From NCBI RefSeq assembly GCF_004209775.1, contig NZ_CP035914.1, forward strand, positions 2,418,001-2,482,000: a stretch of DNA of 64,000 nt. The letters run 5' to 3'. Both the position numbers and the translations under genes were made by a program. The notes below the pieces were generated by a model that was not told where the DNA came from, made no database searches, and saw only the letters and a list, made by a program, of their open reading frames with translations. Within the stretch, counting starts at the first letter, position 1. The number at the start of each line of letters is the position of its first letter. Of the stretch, positions 29,137 to 38,798 are shown one piece after another. Source of the stretch: Synechococcus sp. WH 8101 (lineage in GTDB: Bacteria > Cyanobacteriota > Cyanobacteriia > PCC-6307 > Cyanobiaceae).

Positions 29137-30345
29137 ATGGCGAAGCGTTCCCTGGCCAGCCTCAGCGGCACCGATCTCAGCGGCAAACGCGTTCTCGTGC
29201 GGGTTGATTTCAATGTGCCCCTCAACGATGCCGGTGCGATCACCGACGACACCCGCATCCGTGCCGCCCTTCCCACGATCAAGGATCTGATCGACAAAGG
29301 GGCCAAGGTGATCCTTTCCGCTCACTTCGGTCGCCCCAAGGGTCAAGTGAATGAGGGCATGCGTCTCACTCCCGTGGCCGCCCGGCTGGGCGAGCTGCTG
29401 GGCAAGCCGGTGGTGAAGACCGACAGCTGCATCGGCCCGGATGCCGAGGCCAAGGTGGCCGCCATGGCCAACGGCGACGTGGTGCTGCTGGAGAACGTGC
29501 GCTTCTTCGCTGAAGAAGAAAAGAACGACGACGGTTTCGCTGAAAAGCTGGCTGGCCTGGCCGATGTGTATGTGAACGACGCCTTCGGCGCCGCCCACCG
29601 CGCCCACGCCTCCACAGAAGGGGTCACCAAGTTCCTGAAGCCCTCCGTCGCCGGTTTCCTGATGGAGAAGGAGTTGCAATACCTGCAGGGTGCGGTGGAT
29701 GAGCCCAAGCGCCCCCTGGCGGCGATCGTGGGCGGCTCCAAGGTGAGCTCCAAGATCGGCGTGCTCGAAGCCCTGATCGACAAGTGCGACAAGGTGCTGA
29801 TCGGCGGCGGCATGATCTTCACCTTCTACAAGGCCCGCGGTCTTGCGGTGGGCAAGAGCCTGGTGGAAGAGGACAAGCTGGAGCTGGCCAAGGAGCTGGA
29901 GGCCAAGGCCAAGGCCAAGGGCGTGCAACTGCTCCTGCCCACCGATGTGGTGCTCGCCGACAACTTCGCCCCCGATGCCAACAGCCAGGTGACTGCGATT
30001 GATGCCATTCCCGAAGGCTGGATGGGCCTCGACATCGGCCCCGACTCCGTGAAGGTGTTCCAGGAGGCACTGGCCGACTGCCAGACCGTGATCTGGAACG
30101 GCCCCATGGGCGTGTTCGAGTTCGATAAGTTCGCCGCCGGCACCAACGCCATCGCCACCACCCTGGCGGATCTGAGCGGCAAGGGCTGCTGCACCATCAT
30201 CGGTGGCGGCGACTCGGTGGCCGCGGTGGAAAAGGCTGGCCTGGCCGACAAGATGTCGCACATCTCCACCGGTGGTGGTGCCAGCCTCGAGCTGCTCGAA
30301 GGGAAGGTGCTGCCCGGCGTCGCCGCCCTCGATGAGGCTGTTTGA
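29137..30345 (+). CDS. pgk: Phosphoglycerate kinase
   Basis: 402 residues. It interconverts 3-phosphoglycerate and 1,3-bisphosphoglycerate, serving both the Calvin cycle and glycolysis. The N-terminal [12 protein letters not shown] signature, [44 protein letters not shown] and the C-terminal [11 protein letters not shown] and [13 protein letters not shown] are all present. The stop is followed at once by two copies of CTGATCAG (30347-30376), which may form a weak hairpin before the convergent gene. Confidence 0.97.
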   Translation: MAKRSLASLSGTDLSGKRVLVRVDFNVPLNDAGAITDDTRIRAALPTIKDLIDKGAKVILSAHFGRPKGQVNEGMRLTPVAARLGELLGKPVVKTDSCIGPDAEAKVAAMANGDVVLLENVRFFAEEEKNDDGFAEKLAGLADVYVNDAFGAAHRAHASTEGVTKFLKPSVAGFLMEKELQYLQGAVDEPKRPLAAIVGGSKVSSKIGVLEALIDKCDKVLIGGGMIFTFYKARGLAVGKSLVEEDKLELAKELEAKAKAKGVQLLLPTDVVLADNFAPDANSQVTAIDAIPEGWMGLDIGPDSVKVFQEALADCQTVIWNGPMGVFEFDKFAAGTNAIATTLADLSGKGCCTIIGGGDSVAAVEKAGLADKMSHISTGGGASLELLEGKVLPGVAALDEAV

Positions 30346-30367
30346 TCTGATCAGCTGCTCGACCTGA

Positions 30368-30787
30368 TCAGCCTTTGCGCGGGCCGTTCCCCCAGGGTCG
30401 GCCCTGCCGCTCCGGCATCGGCGGTAAGCTGAGCTTGCTCCGTTCCGCGTTCATCACCTCACGGCCCTGCGCCTGCAGGGCACGCCAGGCCTGACGCTGC
30501 TCCTGTTTGCAACCTCGATACGCCTCAAGCGTGGTTGCTCCCTGCAGGCAGCTCTGGCCTTGGCGCAGCATGGCCAGGCGTTGGTCGTAGCTCCGCAGTT
30601 CCCAGGCGCGTCGCGTCTGGAACAACTGCTGTTTCTGGCTGTCGGTGAGGCTGGCCTCGGGCCCGCGACCGCCCACGCGACGGCCCGGCTCCGGATCCGC
30701 CAAAGAAAGACCGGGCTGGATCGCGGCGGCAGCAAGCGCGGCACAGGGAATCAACAGGGCACGTTGCCAACGCAATGGGAGGGCCAT
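30368..30787 (-). CDS. Small exported protein of unknown function
   Basis: About 139 residues from the ATG at 30787. This start gives a clean signal peptide (RALLIPCAALAAAAIQPGLSLA) with a plausible SLA-D cleavage site. The ATG at 30814 would add nine polar residues. The mature part is basic and rich in glutamine and arginine, with two cysteines (QSCLQGATTLEAYRGCKQEQ) that could form a disulfide. I do not recognise the family. It is divergent from the dehydrogenase gene. Confidence 0.6.
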   Translation of the reverse strand: MALPLRWQRALLIPCAALAAAAIQPGLSLADPEPGRRVGGRGPEASLTDSQKQQLFQTRRAWELRSYDQRLAMLRQGQSCLQGATTLEAYRGCKQEQRQAWRALQAQGREVMNAERSKLSLPPMPERQGRPWGNGPRKG

Positions 30788-30861
30788 GGGATTCGGGTCG
30801 ATGGACTCCGTCATGCTGCGCCGGTTGCGGCGGCAGGATCTGACTGGAATGGCCGCAAACG

Positions 30862-31773
30862 ATGACCGGATCTGACCTGACCTCCCCGGCGCCACTCGCC
30901 TTCGTTGGCCTCGGTGCCCTCGGCCTGCCGATGGCGATCAACCTGCATCGCGCCGGCTATCCCCTGCGGCTGCACACGCGCAGCCGGGAGGCAGAGCGCC
31001 ATCCCGACCTGGCGGGAGCCCTGCCCTGCGCCTCACCAGCCGCCGCCGCAACAGACTGCCGGGCCCTGGTGCTTTGCGTCAGCGATGACGCGGCGGTCGA
31101 GGCGGTGTTGTGGGGAGCCGGCGGAGCCGGCAGCACCCTGCCCGCGGGGAGCCTGGTGATCGACTGCTCCACGATCAAACCCGACACGGCCCAAGCGATG
31201 GCCCAGAGGCTGGCCGAACGGGACGTGCGCTACCTCGATGCCCCGGTCACCGGCGGCACGGAAGGGGCTCGAGCCGGCAGCCTCACCGTGCTCTGTGGCG
31301 GCGCCGAGGCCGACCTCGAGCGGGCACGGCCGCTGCTCGAGGTGCTGTGCAGCGCGATTCACCACTTCGGCGCGGTGGGCGCAGGCCAGCAGGTGAAAGC
31401 GATCAATCAGGTGCTGGTGGCCGGTAGTTATGCCGCCGTCGCCGAAGCGGTCGCCCTCGGCCAGCACCTGCGGCTGCCGATGGAGCAGGTGGTGGCGGCA
31501 CTCCGCCACGGCGCTGCCGGCTCCTGGGCGCTGACTCACCGAGCCGGCGCGATGCTTGCGGATCACTATCCCCTCGGTTTCAAACTGGCCCTGCATCACA
31601 AAGACCTGGCCATTGCCCTAGAAGCCGCGGCCGGCGTTGGACTCGAGCTTCCGATCAGCCAGCGGGTGCAGGCCATGGAGGCGGCCCTGATGGCGGACGG
31701 GTGGGGCGAGGCGGATGTGTCCGCCCTGCGCCGCAGCCTGCCCCAGCCCCCCGACAACGAGGTCAGAGCCTGA
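30862..31773 (+). CDS. NAD(P)-dependent beta-hydroxyacid dehydrogenase family protein
   Basis: 303 residues. The Rossmann dinucleotide loop is FVGLGALGLPMAINLHRAGY. The family boxes VIDCSTIKPDTAQ and YLDAPVTGGTEGARAGSLTVLCGG follow, then the catalytic lysine segment GAGQQVKAINQVL. These fit 3-hydroxyisobutyrate / tartronate-semialdehyde reductases (GlxR-like). Which acid is used cannot be told; a photorespiratory role would be a guess. Confidence 0.82.
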   Translation: MTGSDLTSPAPLAFVGLGALGLPMAINLHRAGYPLRLHTRSREAERHPDLAGALPCASPAAAATDCRALVLCVSDDAAVEAVLWGAGGAGSTLPAGSLVIDCSTIKPDTAQAMAQRLAERDVRYLDAPVTGGTEGARAGSLTVLCGGAEADLERARPLLEVLCSAIHHFGAVGAGQQVKAINQVLVAGSYAAVAEAVALGQHLRLPMEQVVAALRHGAAGSWALTHRAGAMLADHYPLGFKLALHHKDLAIALEAAAGVGLELPISQRVQAMEAALMADGWGEADVSALRRSLPQPPDNEVRA

Positions 31774-32554
31774 GCTGGCTCTTGTCACTCACCACGCGCA
31801 CCCGCTTGGTGACCGTAATCACGCCTTCCGGATGCACCACCAGAGCCGCCCAGGTCTGACTGCCGGGCTGATACGGCGCCTTCACGGATTTGAACAGGCC
31901 GCCACCACCGAGGGGCTCGAGCTGAATGTCGGGGCTCTGCTGCGCGGCCACCTGCTCCGGGGTCAGACCGATCAAGCCACCGGCGAGCATGGCGTCGCCC
32001 AGCGGTTGCTCCAACACCACGTCGACGTCGTAACGACTGCCGGTGAGCACCGCATCCGGGATCAGGAGGCTCACGGGGAAGGGCTGGCTGGCGCTGGAGA
32101 GCACCGACTCTTCCTGCAGCACCTCCTGCCCGGTGATCCGACCGCCCGCCACCGTGAGGGCGAGCTGCTGACTCGCCTGCAGCGTGAAGCGCTGGCCATC
32201 CAGTTCACGGCTGGCGCTCACCGCGAGCGCCAGGGTCTGACGCCCATCCGCCATCGGCTGACCCGCCTTCAGGCTCCAGCGCGCATCGGGGAAATCCGCG
32301 GCGAAACGACGGAAACGACGGCCGATCAACTCTTGCTGATCCGGGGCCAACAGGGCATCAAGACCGTTCTGGTCGGGGGCGTTGAGGGCCTGCTGCAGGC
32401 GCGTCACCAGCCCCGAAGCGGTGGCATTGGCGGTGGCGTTGCTGGCCTCAGCGGCGCGGCCGGGCAGGGCAGCGGCGATCCCAGAGGCAGACACCAGAAG
32501 GGCCGACAAGGCGGCAAGGGCGGAGCGACGCACGCGGCTGGATCTCTTCGGCAC
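31763..32554 (-). CDS. Exported protein of unknown function
   Basis: About 263 residues from a GTG at 32554. A basic N-terminus (PKRSSRVRRSA) and hydrophobic stretch (LAALSALLVSASGIAAALPG) form a signal peptide. The rest is a soluble, beta-rich protein with a helical start (TRLQQALNAPDQNGLDALLA) and no cysteine cluster or known motif that I can name. The pattern is common in picocyanobacteria as a conserved hypothetical. It is divergent from murG and its stop overlaps the end of the dehydrogenase gene. Confidence 0.62.
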   Translation of the reverse strand: MPKRSSRVRRSALAALSALLVSASGIAAALPGRAAEASNATANATASGLVTRLQQALNAPDQNGLDALLAPDQQELIGRRFRRFAADFPDARWSLKAGQPMADGRQTLALAVSASRELDGQRFTLQASQQLALTVAGGRITGQEVLQEESVLSSASQPFPVSLLIPDAVLTGSRYDVDVVLEQPLGDAMLAGGLIGLTPEQVAAQQSPDIQLEPLGGGGLFKSVKAPYQPGSQTWAALVVHPEGVITVTKRVRVVSDKSQLRL

Positions 32555-32595
32555 TGCCCTTAAGTTAAGGCGCCTTTCGCAAGCCGCCCGTTGCC

Positions 32596-33672
32596 ATGTC
32601 TCGGCTTCTGATCGCTGCCAGCGGCACCGGCGGCCATCTGTTTCCAGCCCTGGCGGTGGCCGAAGCACTTCCAGAGAGCTGGAGCGTGCGCTGGCTGGGC
32701 GTGCCCGACCGGCTGGAGACCCGCCTGGTGCCAGAACGCTACGGGCTGGTGACCGTGCAGGCCGGTGGACTGCAGGGGCGGGGCCTGCGCAAGCTGCTGC
32801 AGCTGGTGAAGCTGATCGCCGCCGCTGGTGCCGTGCGCCGCCTGATCCGACGCGAGCGGCGCACGGTGGTGTTCACCACCGGGGGCTACATCGCCGCACC
32901 GGCGATCCTGGCGGCGCGCTGGTGCGGCATTCCGGTGGTGCTGCATGAATCCAATGCCATTCCCGGTCGGGTGACCCGCTTGCTGGGGCGCTTTTGCCAG
33001 CAGGTGGCGGTGGGCCTTCCGGCGGCAGCGGCGCGGATCCCGGGCTGCAAGGCCCTGGTCACCGGAACGCCGGTGCGACGCGAGTTTCTGGAAGCGCAGG
33101 CGCTGCCCGACTGGGCACCCCATGGCGATGGCCCGCTCCTGGTGGTGATGGGCGGCAGCCAGGGCGCCGTGGGCCTGAACCGCATGGTGCGCGCCATGCT
33201 GCCCGACCTGCTCACCGCCGGTTGCCGGGTGGTGCATCTCAGTGGCAGCCAGGACCCCGAAGCCGGCAGCCTCAACCACCCGGCGCTGGTGGAACGCCCC
33301 TTCAGCGACGAGATCCCCGGGTTGCTGCAACACGCCGATCTGGTGATCAGCCGTGCCGGCGCCGGCAGCCTCAGTGAACTGTCGGTGTGCCGCACCCCCA
33401 CCGTGCTGGTGCCCTTCCCCCAGGCGGCGGATCAGCACCAGGACGCCAATGCCGCCTGCGCCGCCGCTCTGGGCGCTGCGGTGATCGTGCACCAACACCA
33501 ACCGGAGCACTCCACCCTGCGCACCACCCTCTGGCGCCTGCTCGGCCCACGCCTGCGGGGCTGCGATCCAGCAGCGGATCCACTGCTGCAGCTTGCTGAG
33601 GGGATGGAACGGCTGGCGGTGCGCGATGCCGAGCAGCGGCTGGTGGAAGTGCTACAAGATCAGCTGCTCTGA
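32596..33672 (+). CDS. murG: UDP-GlcNAc transferase MurG (lipid II synthesis)
   Basis: 358 residues. It adds GlcNAc to lipid I at the inner face of the plasma membrane, the last cytoplasmic step of peptidoglycan precursor synthesis. GT-B fold motifs are clear: [17 protein letters not shown] at the N-terminus, [34 protein letters not shown], and [23 protein letters not shown] with the donor-binding [13 protein letters not shown]. Confidence 0.95.
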   Translation: MSRLLIAASGTGGHLFPALAVAEALPESWSVRWLGVPDRLETRLVPERYGLVTVQAGGLQGRGLRKLLQLVKLIAAAGAVRRLIRRERRTVVFTTGGYIAAPAILAARWCGIPVVLHESNAIPGRVTRLLGRFCQQVAVGLPAAAARIPGCKALVTGTPVRREFLEAQALPDWAPHGDGPLLVVMGGSQGAVGLNRMVRAMLPDLLTAGCRVVHLSGSQDPEAGSLNHPALVERPFSDEIPGLLQHADLVISRAGAGSLSELSVCRTPTVLVPFPQAADQHQDANAACAAALGAAVIVHQHQPEHSTLRTTLWRLLGPRLRGCDPAADPLLQLAEGMERLAVRDAEQRLVEVLQDQLL

Positions 33673-33691
33673 AGTCCGGCTATCGGCGGTT

Positions 33692-34828
33692 TCACACACC
33701 CAGCTCCTGGCGCAGCGCCCGCACGATGCGGCGATTGCCGCGCCGACTCTGCAGGCCGATGCGCAACCAGCGCTCGCCCAATCCATCGAAGGAGCGGCAA
33801 TCACGCAGCAGCACACCACGGCGGGCCACCCGTTCGCGCAACTCCAGTAAAGAACGTTCTCCCTCCAGCAGCAGATAGTTGGCGTGGGAGGGGCGAGGGT
33901 CCAGGCCTGGCAGCTGCTGGAGCTGGGCCCGCATCCAGGCCCCTTCCTGCTGCACCCAGCGCTGCACGCGGGCCTGCCAACGGCGTAACCCCTGGGCATC
34001 GGCCATCACCGCCGTACCGGCGGCCAACGCCAGACCGTTCACCGGCCAGGGATCACGCCAGGCACTCCAACGCTGCAAACGCTCCGGCGCAGCGATCGCA
34101 TAGCCCAAACGCAAGCCGGCGATCGCAAACAACTTGGTGAGGCTGCGGATCACCACCAGGTTGGGGTGCTGGGCCACCAGCGGAATCAGCGACTGAGATT
34201 CGCCCTGGGGCAGCAGGGGCAGAAAGGCTTCATCGCAGATCACCAGGGCATGCCGCGCCAGCAGGGGCTGCAGCGAGTCGCGGCTCCAGAGCTGCCCGGT
34301 GGGGTTGTGGGGATTGGTGATCCACACCGCCGAGGCGCGCTCCAGAGACTTCGATCCAATCGGAAACGGATGGGGATCGATCGGATCAGGCCAGACGAGC
34401 GGCAGCGACACAGGCACGCTGGTGGCATCCCAGCAGTGCAGGGCGCGGGCGTAATCGGCGAAGCCCGGCTGGGGCAAGGCACTCACACCGGCAGCGGCGG
34501 CATCACGCGCAGCCCAGGTGAACAGTTCAGCGGCGCCATTGCCGGGCAGAACCGCCTCGGGCATGACGCTGTGCCAGGCAGCGATCGCGTGCCGCAACTC
34601 GGCCTGCGAACGGTCGGGATAATCGCGCAGAGCACGTCCGTGCACCGCCTGATGCAGGGCTAAACGCAATGGGCGCGGCGTCGTGAAAGGCACCAGCGAG
34701 GCGCTGGCATCCAGGAGCCGCTCAGGCCTTAAACCCAGACGGGCCGCTTCCTGACTGAGGTTGCCGCCATGGCGAGGAACGGTGCTGGGCACGGCAGGAC
34801 AACGGCAGCGGAAGGGGACCGCCACCAT
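33692..34828 (-). CDS. PLP-dependent aminotransferase, CobD/CobC-like (threonine-phosphate decarboxylase type)
   Basis: 378 residues of fold-type I. PRHGGNLSQEAARLGL and DASASLVPF match the N-terminus of cobalamin-pathway CobD/CobC proteins. AVWITNPHNPTGQLW, VICDEAFLPLLP and the PLP-lysine segment RSLTKLFAIAGLRLGY follow. In cobalamin-making organisms this enzyme yields the aminopropanol arm. A histidinol-phosphate aminotransferase paralogue is the alternative. A GTG at 34792 may be the true start. Confidence 0.75.
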   Translation of the reverse strand: MVAVPFRCRCPAVPSTVPRHGGNLSQEAARLGLRPERLLDASASLVPFTTPRPLRLALHQAVHGRALRDYPDRSQAELRHAIAAWHSVMPEAVLPGNGAAELFTWAARDAAAAGVSALPQPGFADYARALHCWDATSVPVSLPLVWPDPIDPHPFPIGSKSLERASAVWITNPHNPTGQLWSRDSLQPLLARHALVICDEAFLPLLPQGESQSLIPLVAQHPNLVVIRSLTKLFAIAGLRLGYAIAAPERLQRWSAWRDPWPVNGLALAAGTAVMADAQGLRRWQARVQRWVQQEGAWMRAQLQQLPGLDPRPSHANYLLLEGERSLLELRERVARRGVLLRDCRSFDGLGERWLRIGLQSRRGNRRIVRALRQELGV

Positions 34829-34899
34829 CCTGGACAGGCGAACGCAGTCGACACGACTCTCGGAAGCCGATACAACTCATCTGGTTCATCCCCTGTGCT

Positions 34900-35724
34900 G
34901 TGGTGACGCTGCGTTGCAGCCTCGTTGGTTTGGCCATGGCCATGGGAGCGGTCATCGCTGAGCAAGCACCGCTCAAAGCAGAAGACGCTGCAGACCTCAT
35001 CCGACTGCTACAGAGTCGTCAGTGCCCCAACTGTCGATTAGCGGATGCGGATCTTGTGCACGCAAATCTGCGTGATGCAGATCTCAAAGGCGCCCGATTA
35101 CAACGCGCCAACCTTGGACAGGCTCGACTGGATGGTGCGGATCTGAGCGGTGCGGATCTCAGCTTCACAAGTCTGCGGGGTGCCTCACTACGGGGCGCCA
35201 ATCTATTGGGGGCCAAGATTTATGGAACAGATCTGCGGGACGCCGACCTCGCAGGTGCCACGCTGGACAATGATGCACTTGAAGAAGCGCACTGGCAGGG
35301 AGCCAAAGCAATTGCGACTGAAGCACGCAGCCATGCGGCCCTACACAATGCAGGCGTTGAGGCTGCGCAGAATGGCCGTTGGCCTGAAGCAGAACACTTG
35401 TTCAGCGAAGCCATCATGCGTCAGCCGAAAGAACCGTTGAGCTGGGTCGCGAGGGGGATCGCGCGCAGCGAACAAGCGAAGGATGATCTGGCAGCGAGCG
35501 ATTTTCGCTATGCAGGGTCGCTGTTTCAATCCAAAGGCAACTCAGCACTCTCTGATCAGTTACGGCAGGCCGCCGACACTGTTCAGAAACGTCGCACCCA
35601 AACCAATAAACAACCACCGGGCAATGGCTGGGGCGGACACATTCTGAGCGGGATGACCGCCGCAGCCCAGGTTCTGGCACCACTGGCCATCAAAGCGTTT
35701 GTGCCGATGGGCCTGGGCTTCTAA
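34900..35724 (+). CDS. Exported pentapeptide-repeat protein with TPR-like tail
   Basis: 274 residues from a GTG. The N-terminus (LVGLAMAMGAVIAEQ) is a signal peptide or anchor. QCPNCRLADADLVHANLRDA opens a block of roughly 18 pentapeptide repeats of the A(D/N)Lxx type, to about residue 125. These are predicted to form a right-handed quadrilateral beta-helix. The part from about 145 (ALHNAGVEAAQNGRWPEAEHLFSEAI) looks like TPR. The C-terminus ends in a hydrophobic stretch. Function unknown. Confidence 0.72.
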   Translation: MVTLRCSLVGLAMAMGAVIAEQAPLKAEDAADLIRLLQSRQCPNCRLADADLVHANLRDADLKGARLQRANLGQARLDGADLSGADLSFTSLRGASLRGANLLGAKIYGTDLRDADLAGATLDNDALEEAHWQGAKAIATEARSHAALHNAGVEAAQNGRWPEAEHLFSEAIMRQPKEPLSWVARGIARSEQAKDDLAASDFRYAGSLFQSKGNSALSDQLRQAADTVQKRRTQTNKQPPGNGWGGHILSGMTAAAQVLAPLAIKAFVPMGLGF

Positions 35725-35738
35725 ACACTGACAATCCG

Positions 35739-37988
35739 TCAAAGATTGCCCTGCAGTAACTGACGCGCGGCAGGCAACGATGGTTGATAGCCGTAACCAT
35801 AAGAGCCGCCATCTCGATCATCAATGATTCGTGGCGTGACAAGAATCACCAGTTCACGCTTCTGCCGCTGGCCATCACTACCCCTGAAAAACTGACCGAC
35901 CAAAGGAAGATCACCGAGGATGGGCCACTTCCGCACCCGCTGAAGATCCGAATCTGAAATCACACCCGTGAGGATCAATGTCTGTCCATCGCGAACACGG
36001 AGACTGCCCGTATCAAGCCGACGCACGCTCAAAATCGTGACATTTCCGCATCCAGACACACTTTGCTGCTGGTCCGTGGGAGCAGCGATGGACGGCGAGA
36101 GCGTAAATGTGACGAAACCATTGTCATCAATCTTGGACACTCTCGCCCCAAATGTCAGGCCCGCAGTGCCAAATTCGGGCTGACAGGAATTGGGTGCACC
36201 ATTCTGACCAGCCTGAACCGTATAGCTAATGATTTCCTGCGTGCCCACCGTGATGAAGGACTCATTCGCCCTTGGCCGTCCGATTGTTGCCGCATTAAAG
36301 GCAGAATCAGCCCCAGAAACAGACACTTCGGCTCCACCGGAGATTTCCGAAGGATTTTCACTCAAAATTAACGTTGGCGATGCTAGTGTTTTCGTACTAC
36401 TAGAGGTAATCATCGCCCTAACAAAATCAAAGAAATTATCTTTTGGATAAACAGTCCCAGGATTGATTCGCGCCGGGGCGATCGGATCGAGAACCGTGTC
36501 AGCGACCTGAGCATTTTCACCGGAAGCCGTAACACGCTCCGGCTTACCACTCTGAGCCTCCCCAGAGATCGTGTCAAAATTATTGTTATTTGGCGGCAGC
36601 AAATTACCAAACGCGCCAACAAGCTCACCCCTGTCACTCACAATAAAATTATTACCATAGCGAAAAGCAAAGCTATTATTAATAGCAGCGTCATTATCCA
36701 GCGTGACATCCAATATTCGCACCGAAAGAGCAACCTGTCGCTGCCTGAGATCAATCTGCTTGAGATAACTTTCTGCCACTGCAACAAGATTGGAGTCACC
36801 CACAAGGGTGATGGTCTGCAAGCGCGAGTCGGTCGTGCCGCTCAAGCCACGCAGGGGCCCAACAGAGGCGCCATAGGTCTCGATATTGGTCAACTGAGAC
36901 GTCGTCGCAGTGCTGGCAGCGGTGTTATTGGCAGGTGTGCCGGAGGACGCGGTTTCACTCGATGTGATGCTGGTGGTGTTGACCTTGCTGATCGAAGCAC
37001 CGAGGCTGGCGAGATAATCAGCAGCCGAAGCAGCACTGGCCTGATTCAGGCGATACACCTTCGACACCTGAGGACCGAAGGTCTTTGCTGAAACAGCCGA
37101 ACCGACCAGCAGGGTGCGCCCATCCAACTTCCCTTGCAGACCCGATGCCAGCAGAACACCGTTCAAAGCTCTGGCATACGACTCGTTCTGAAAGGCCATC
37201 GACACAGGTCGCCCACCACCCCCTGAAGCCCCAGGTGCCGTCGAGGCTCCTGATGCATTCGCGGTGGTCACACCTGGAGAAGCGGCATCATCTCCCAAAT
37301 ACACAAAGCCGTAGCCACCGAGCCTGGCCAGCGCCATCAAGGCATCTTTGGCAGGAGCATTGTTGAGCGTGAGCGTCACCGGAGGGCCGCTCACATTCAC
37401 ATAACTCCGGTTCTGCAACACCATGGTGCCCACCGCCATATCACCAAGTGGGGGGGCGACTGCTCTCGGACGCAGCGGTGGTGCATAACGCGGCTGAGGC
37501 AGGCGCCCCGGAGTATTCAGATCCAACCGCCCGGTCTGCAAACTTGGGGGAAGAACCAGACCAGAAAACTGAAGAATCAGGTCCTGACCATCAGCGCTGA
37601 CGACCGGTTCAGACAGGGGCTGCCCCTCCACGAGCTCTACATTGACGCTGTAGGTGGAACCCGCCCCGGAGAGACTGACCTGAGCCAAGCCCAGGCTGGG
37701 ATCTGAGATCTGCTGCTGACCATTCCGGACACCGGGGGTACCCCGCGTCTGCAAACGGCCCTGCCACTGGCCAGCCTGGATCCGCTGTTGCAATACGGGC
37801 TGCTCTCCAACCCCAGCGATCACGACCTCCACGCCATTGGCCGTGCGCCGCATGGCGAGAGACATCACCCCCTGACTCTGGGCCATCACAGAACGACGAC
37901 CAAGCCCGCCCAAAAGACACGTAGCGTCGGCGGCCACACAACTGATCAGACAACAGGCAGAGATCAGGCGGGTTGAAATCAAGCGCAT
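35739..37988 (-). CDS. pilQ: Type IV pilus secretin PilQ
   Basis: 749 residues. A signal sequence is followed by an AMIN-like N-terminal part, then the secretin/TonB short N-terminal region (ALMALARLGGYGFVYLGDD), NolW-type repeats and the C-terminal secretin domain. That domain has LVGDSNLVAVAESYLKQIDLRQRQVALSVRILDV and VRDGQTLILTGVISDSDLQRVRKWPILGDLPLVGQFFRG near the end. It forms the outer-membrane pore for pili and DNA uptake. The stretch encoding the middle of the secretin domain (about 36,350-36,720) is visibly AT-richer than its flanks. Confidence 0.9.
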   Translation of the reverse strand: MRLISTRLISACCLISCVAADATCLLGGLGRRSVMAQSQGVMSLAMRRTANGVEVVIAGVGEQPVLQQRIQAGQWQGRLQTRGTPGVRNGQQQISDPSLGLAQVSLSGAGSTYSVNVELVEGQPLSEPVVSADGQDLILQFSGLVLPPSLQTGRLDLNTPGRLPQPRYAPPLRPRAVAPPLGDMAVGTMVLQNRSYVNVSGPPVTLTLNNAPAKDALMALARLGGYGFVYLGDDAASPGVTTANASGASTAPGASGGGGRPVSMAFQNESYARALNGVLLASGLQGKLDGRTLLVGSAVSAKTFGPQVSKVYRLNQASAASAADYLASLGASISKVNTTSITSSETASSGTPANNTAASTATTSQLTNIETYGASVGPLRGLSGTTDSRLQTITLVGDSNLVAVAESYLKQIDLRQRQVALSVRILDVTLDNDAAINNSFAFRYGNNFIVSDRGELVGAFGNLLPPNNNNFDTISGEAQSGKPERVTASGENAQVADTVLDPIAPARINPGTVYPKDNFFDFVRAMITSSSTKTLASPTLILSENPSEISGGAEVSVSGADSAFNAATIGRPRANESFITVGTQEIISYTVQAGQNGAPNSCQPEFGTAGLTFGARVSKIDDNGFVTFTLSPSIAAPTDQQQSVSGCGNVTILSVRRLDTGSLRVRDGQTLILTGVISDSDLQRVRKWPILGDLPLVGQFFRGSDGQRQKRELVILVTPRIIDDRDGGSYGYGYQPSLPAARQLLQGNL

Positions 37989-38054
37989 ACCCAGGCCCGA
38001 TCAACGCAGAGGCTGGCCGGATGGTATCGATCCGATCCGGCTCCAGCCAGCCCG

Positions 38055-38798
38055 CTACGACGGCGGTGTCGCGGTCTTTGCCTCGTTGGCCTTCTGGGCC
38101 TTGGGCGGCAGGGTGTCGTAGAAGCTCAGACGCAGCTTCAGCTCGGTGAGCACCGGCCCGGTGTCCTCATCAGCCCCTGCGTCGTCGTCCGTGGCGCTTG
38201 CCACTCCGTTCAGCTCCAGGTCGCTGGGGCGCACCAGCAGATCCAGCGATTCCATCCGCCGCAGAAACGCCAGCACGTTGGGATAGGAGCCGCGCACCTG
38301 GAGCAGCACGCTGGTGATGGTGTAGCCGAGCGCCTCCAGAGGATCGCTCGGCGGCTTCGCCGCCTTCTCCTCTTTGCCCTTGTTGGGCTTCGCGGCGCCT
38401 TGAGGGTCAGGAGCCTCGGGCTTGGCGGGCACCGGTTCATAGAGCTCGATCTCCACCCCGGTGGCGCGCGCCGCCCGGCTCAGCTCGGCGAGGAAGGTGC
38501 GGATCTGGCCCTGGCCCGCCAACAACTCCACAAGCAGGGCCTGCTGGTCGCGCGCTGCCTGCTCCTGCTGCTCCGCCTTCGCCAGCTGCGTCTCGAGCAG
38601 GGGCAGGCTCGACTGCTTGGCGCGCAGGGCCTCCAGCCGCTGATGCTGCTGCTGGAGACTCCCCCAGCGGGGCCAGCCAGCGATCAACAGCAAGGCTGCA
38701 GCCAGCAGCCCCCCCACAAGAATCGGCAGCCCGAACAGGAGGCGTTCTCCTGTGAATCGCTGGGCCCAGGCTGGCTGATCCGGGCTGAGATTGGTCAC
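38055..38798 (-). CDS. pilO: Type IV pilus assembly protein PilO
   Basis: 247 residues. One N-terminal membrane segment (LLFGLPILVGGLLAAALLLIAGW) precedes a coiled coil (QQQHQRLEALRAKQSSLPLLETQLAKAEQQEQAA in outline) and a periplasmic ferredoxin-like domain (VEIELYEP, VLLQVRGSYPNVLAFLRRMESLDLLVRPSDLEL). A charged Lys/Pro-rich loop sits in the middle. It overlaps the end of the pilMN gene by four bases, and PilO normally pairs with PilN, which supports the call. Confidence 0.85.
   Translation of the reverse strand: MTNLSPDQPAWAQRFTGERLLFGLPILVGGLLAAALLLIAGWPRWGSLQQQHQRLEALRAKQSSLPLLETQLAKAEQQEQAARDQQALLVELLAGQGQIRTFLAELSRAARATGVEIELYEPVPAKPEAPDPQGAAKPNKGKEEKAAKPPSDPLEALGYTITSVLLQVRGSYPNVLAFLRRMESLDLLVRPSDLELNGVASATDDDAGADEDTGPVLTELKLRLSFYDTLPPKAQKANEAKTATPPS

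Noticed and set aside
30347-30376. CTGATCAG repeats after pgk as a strong terminator
   Set aside because: The two copies can pair only weakly and no T-run follows, so I mention them only under pgk.
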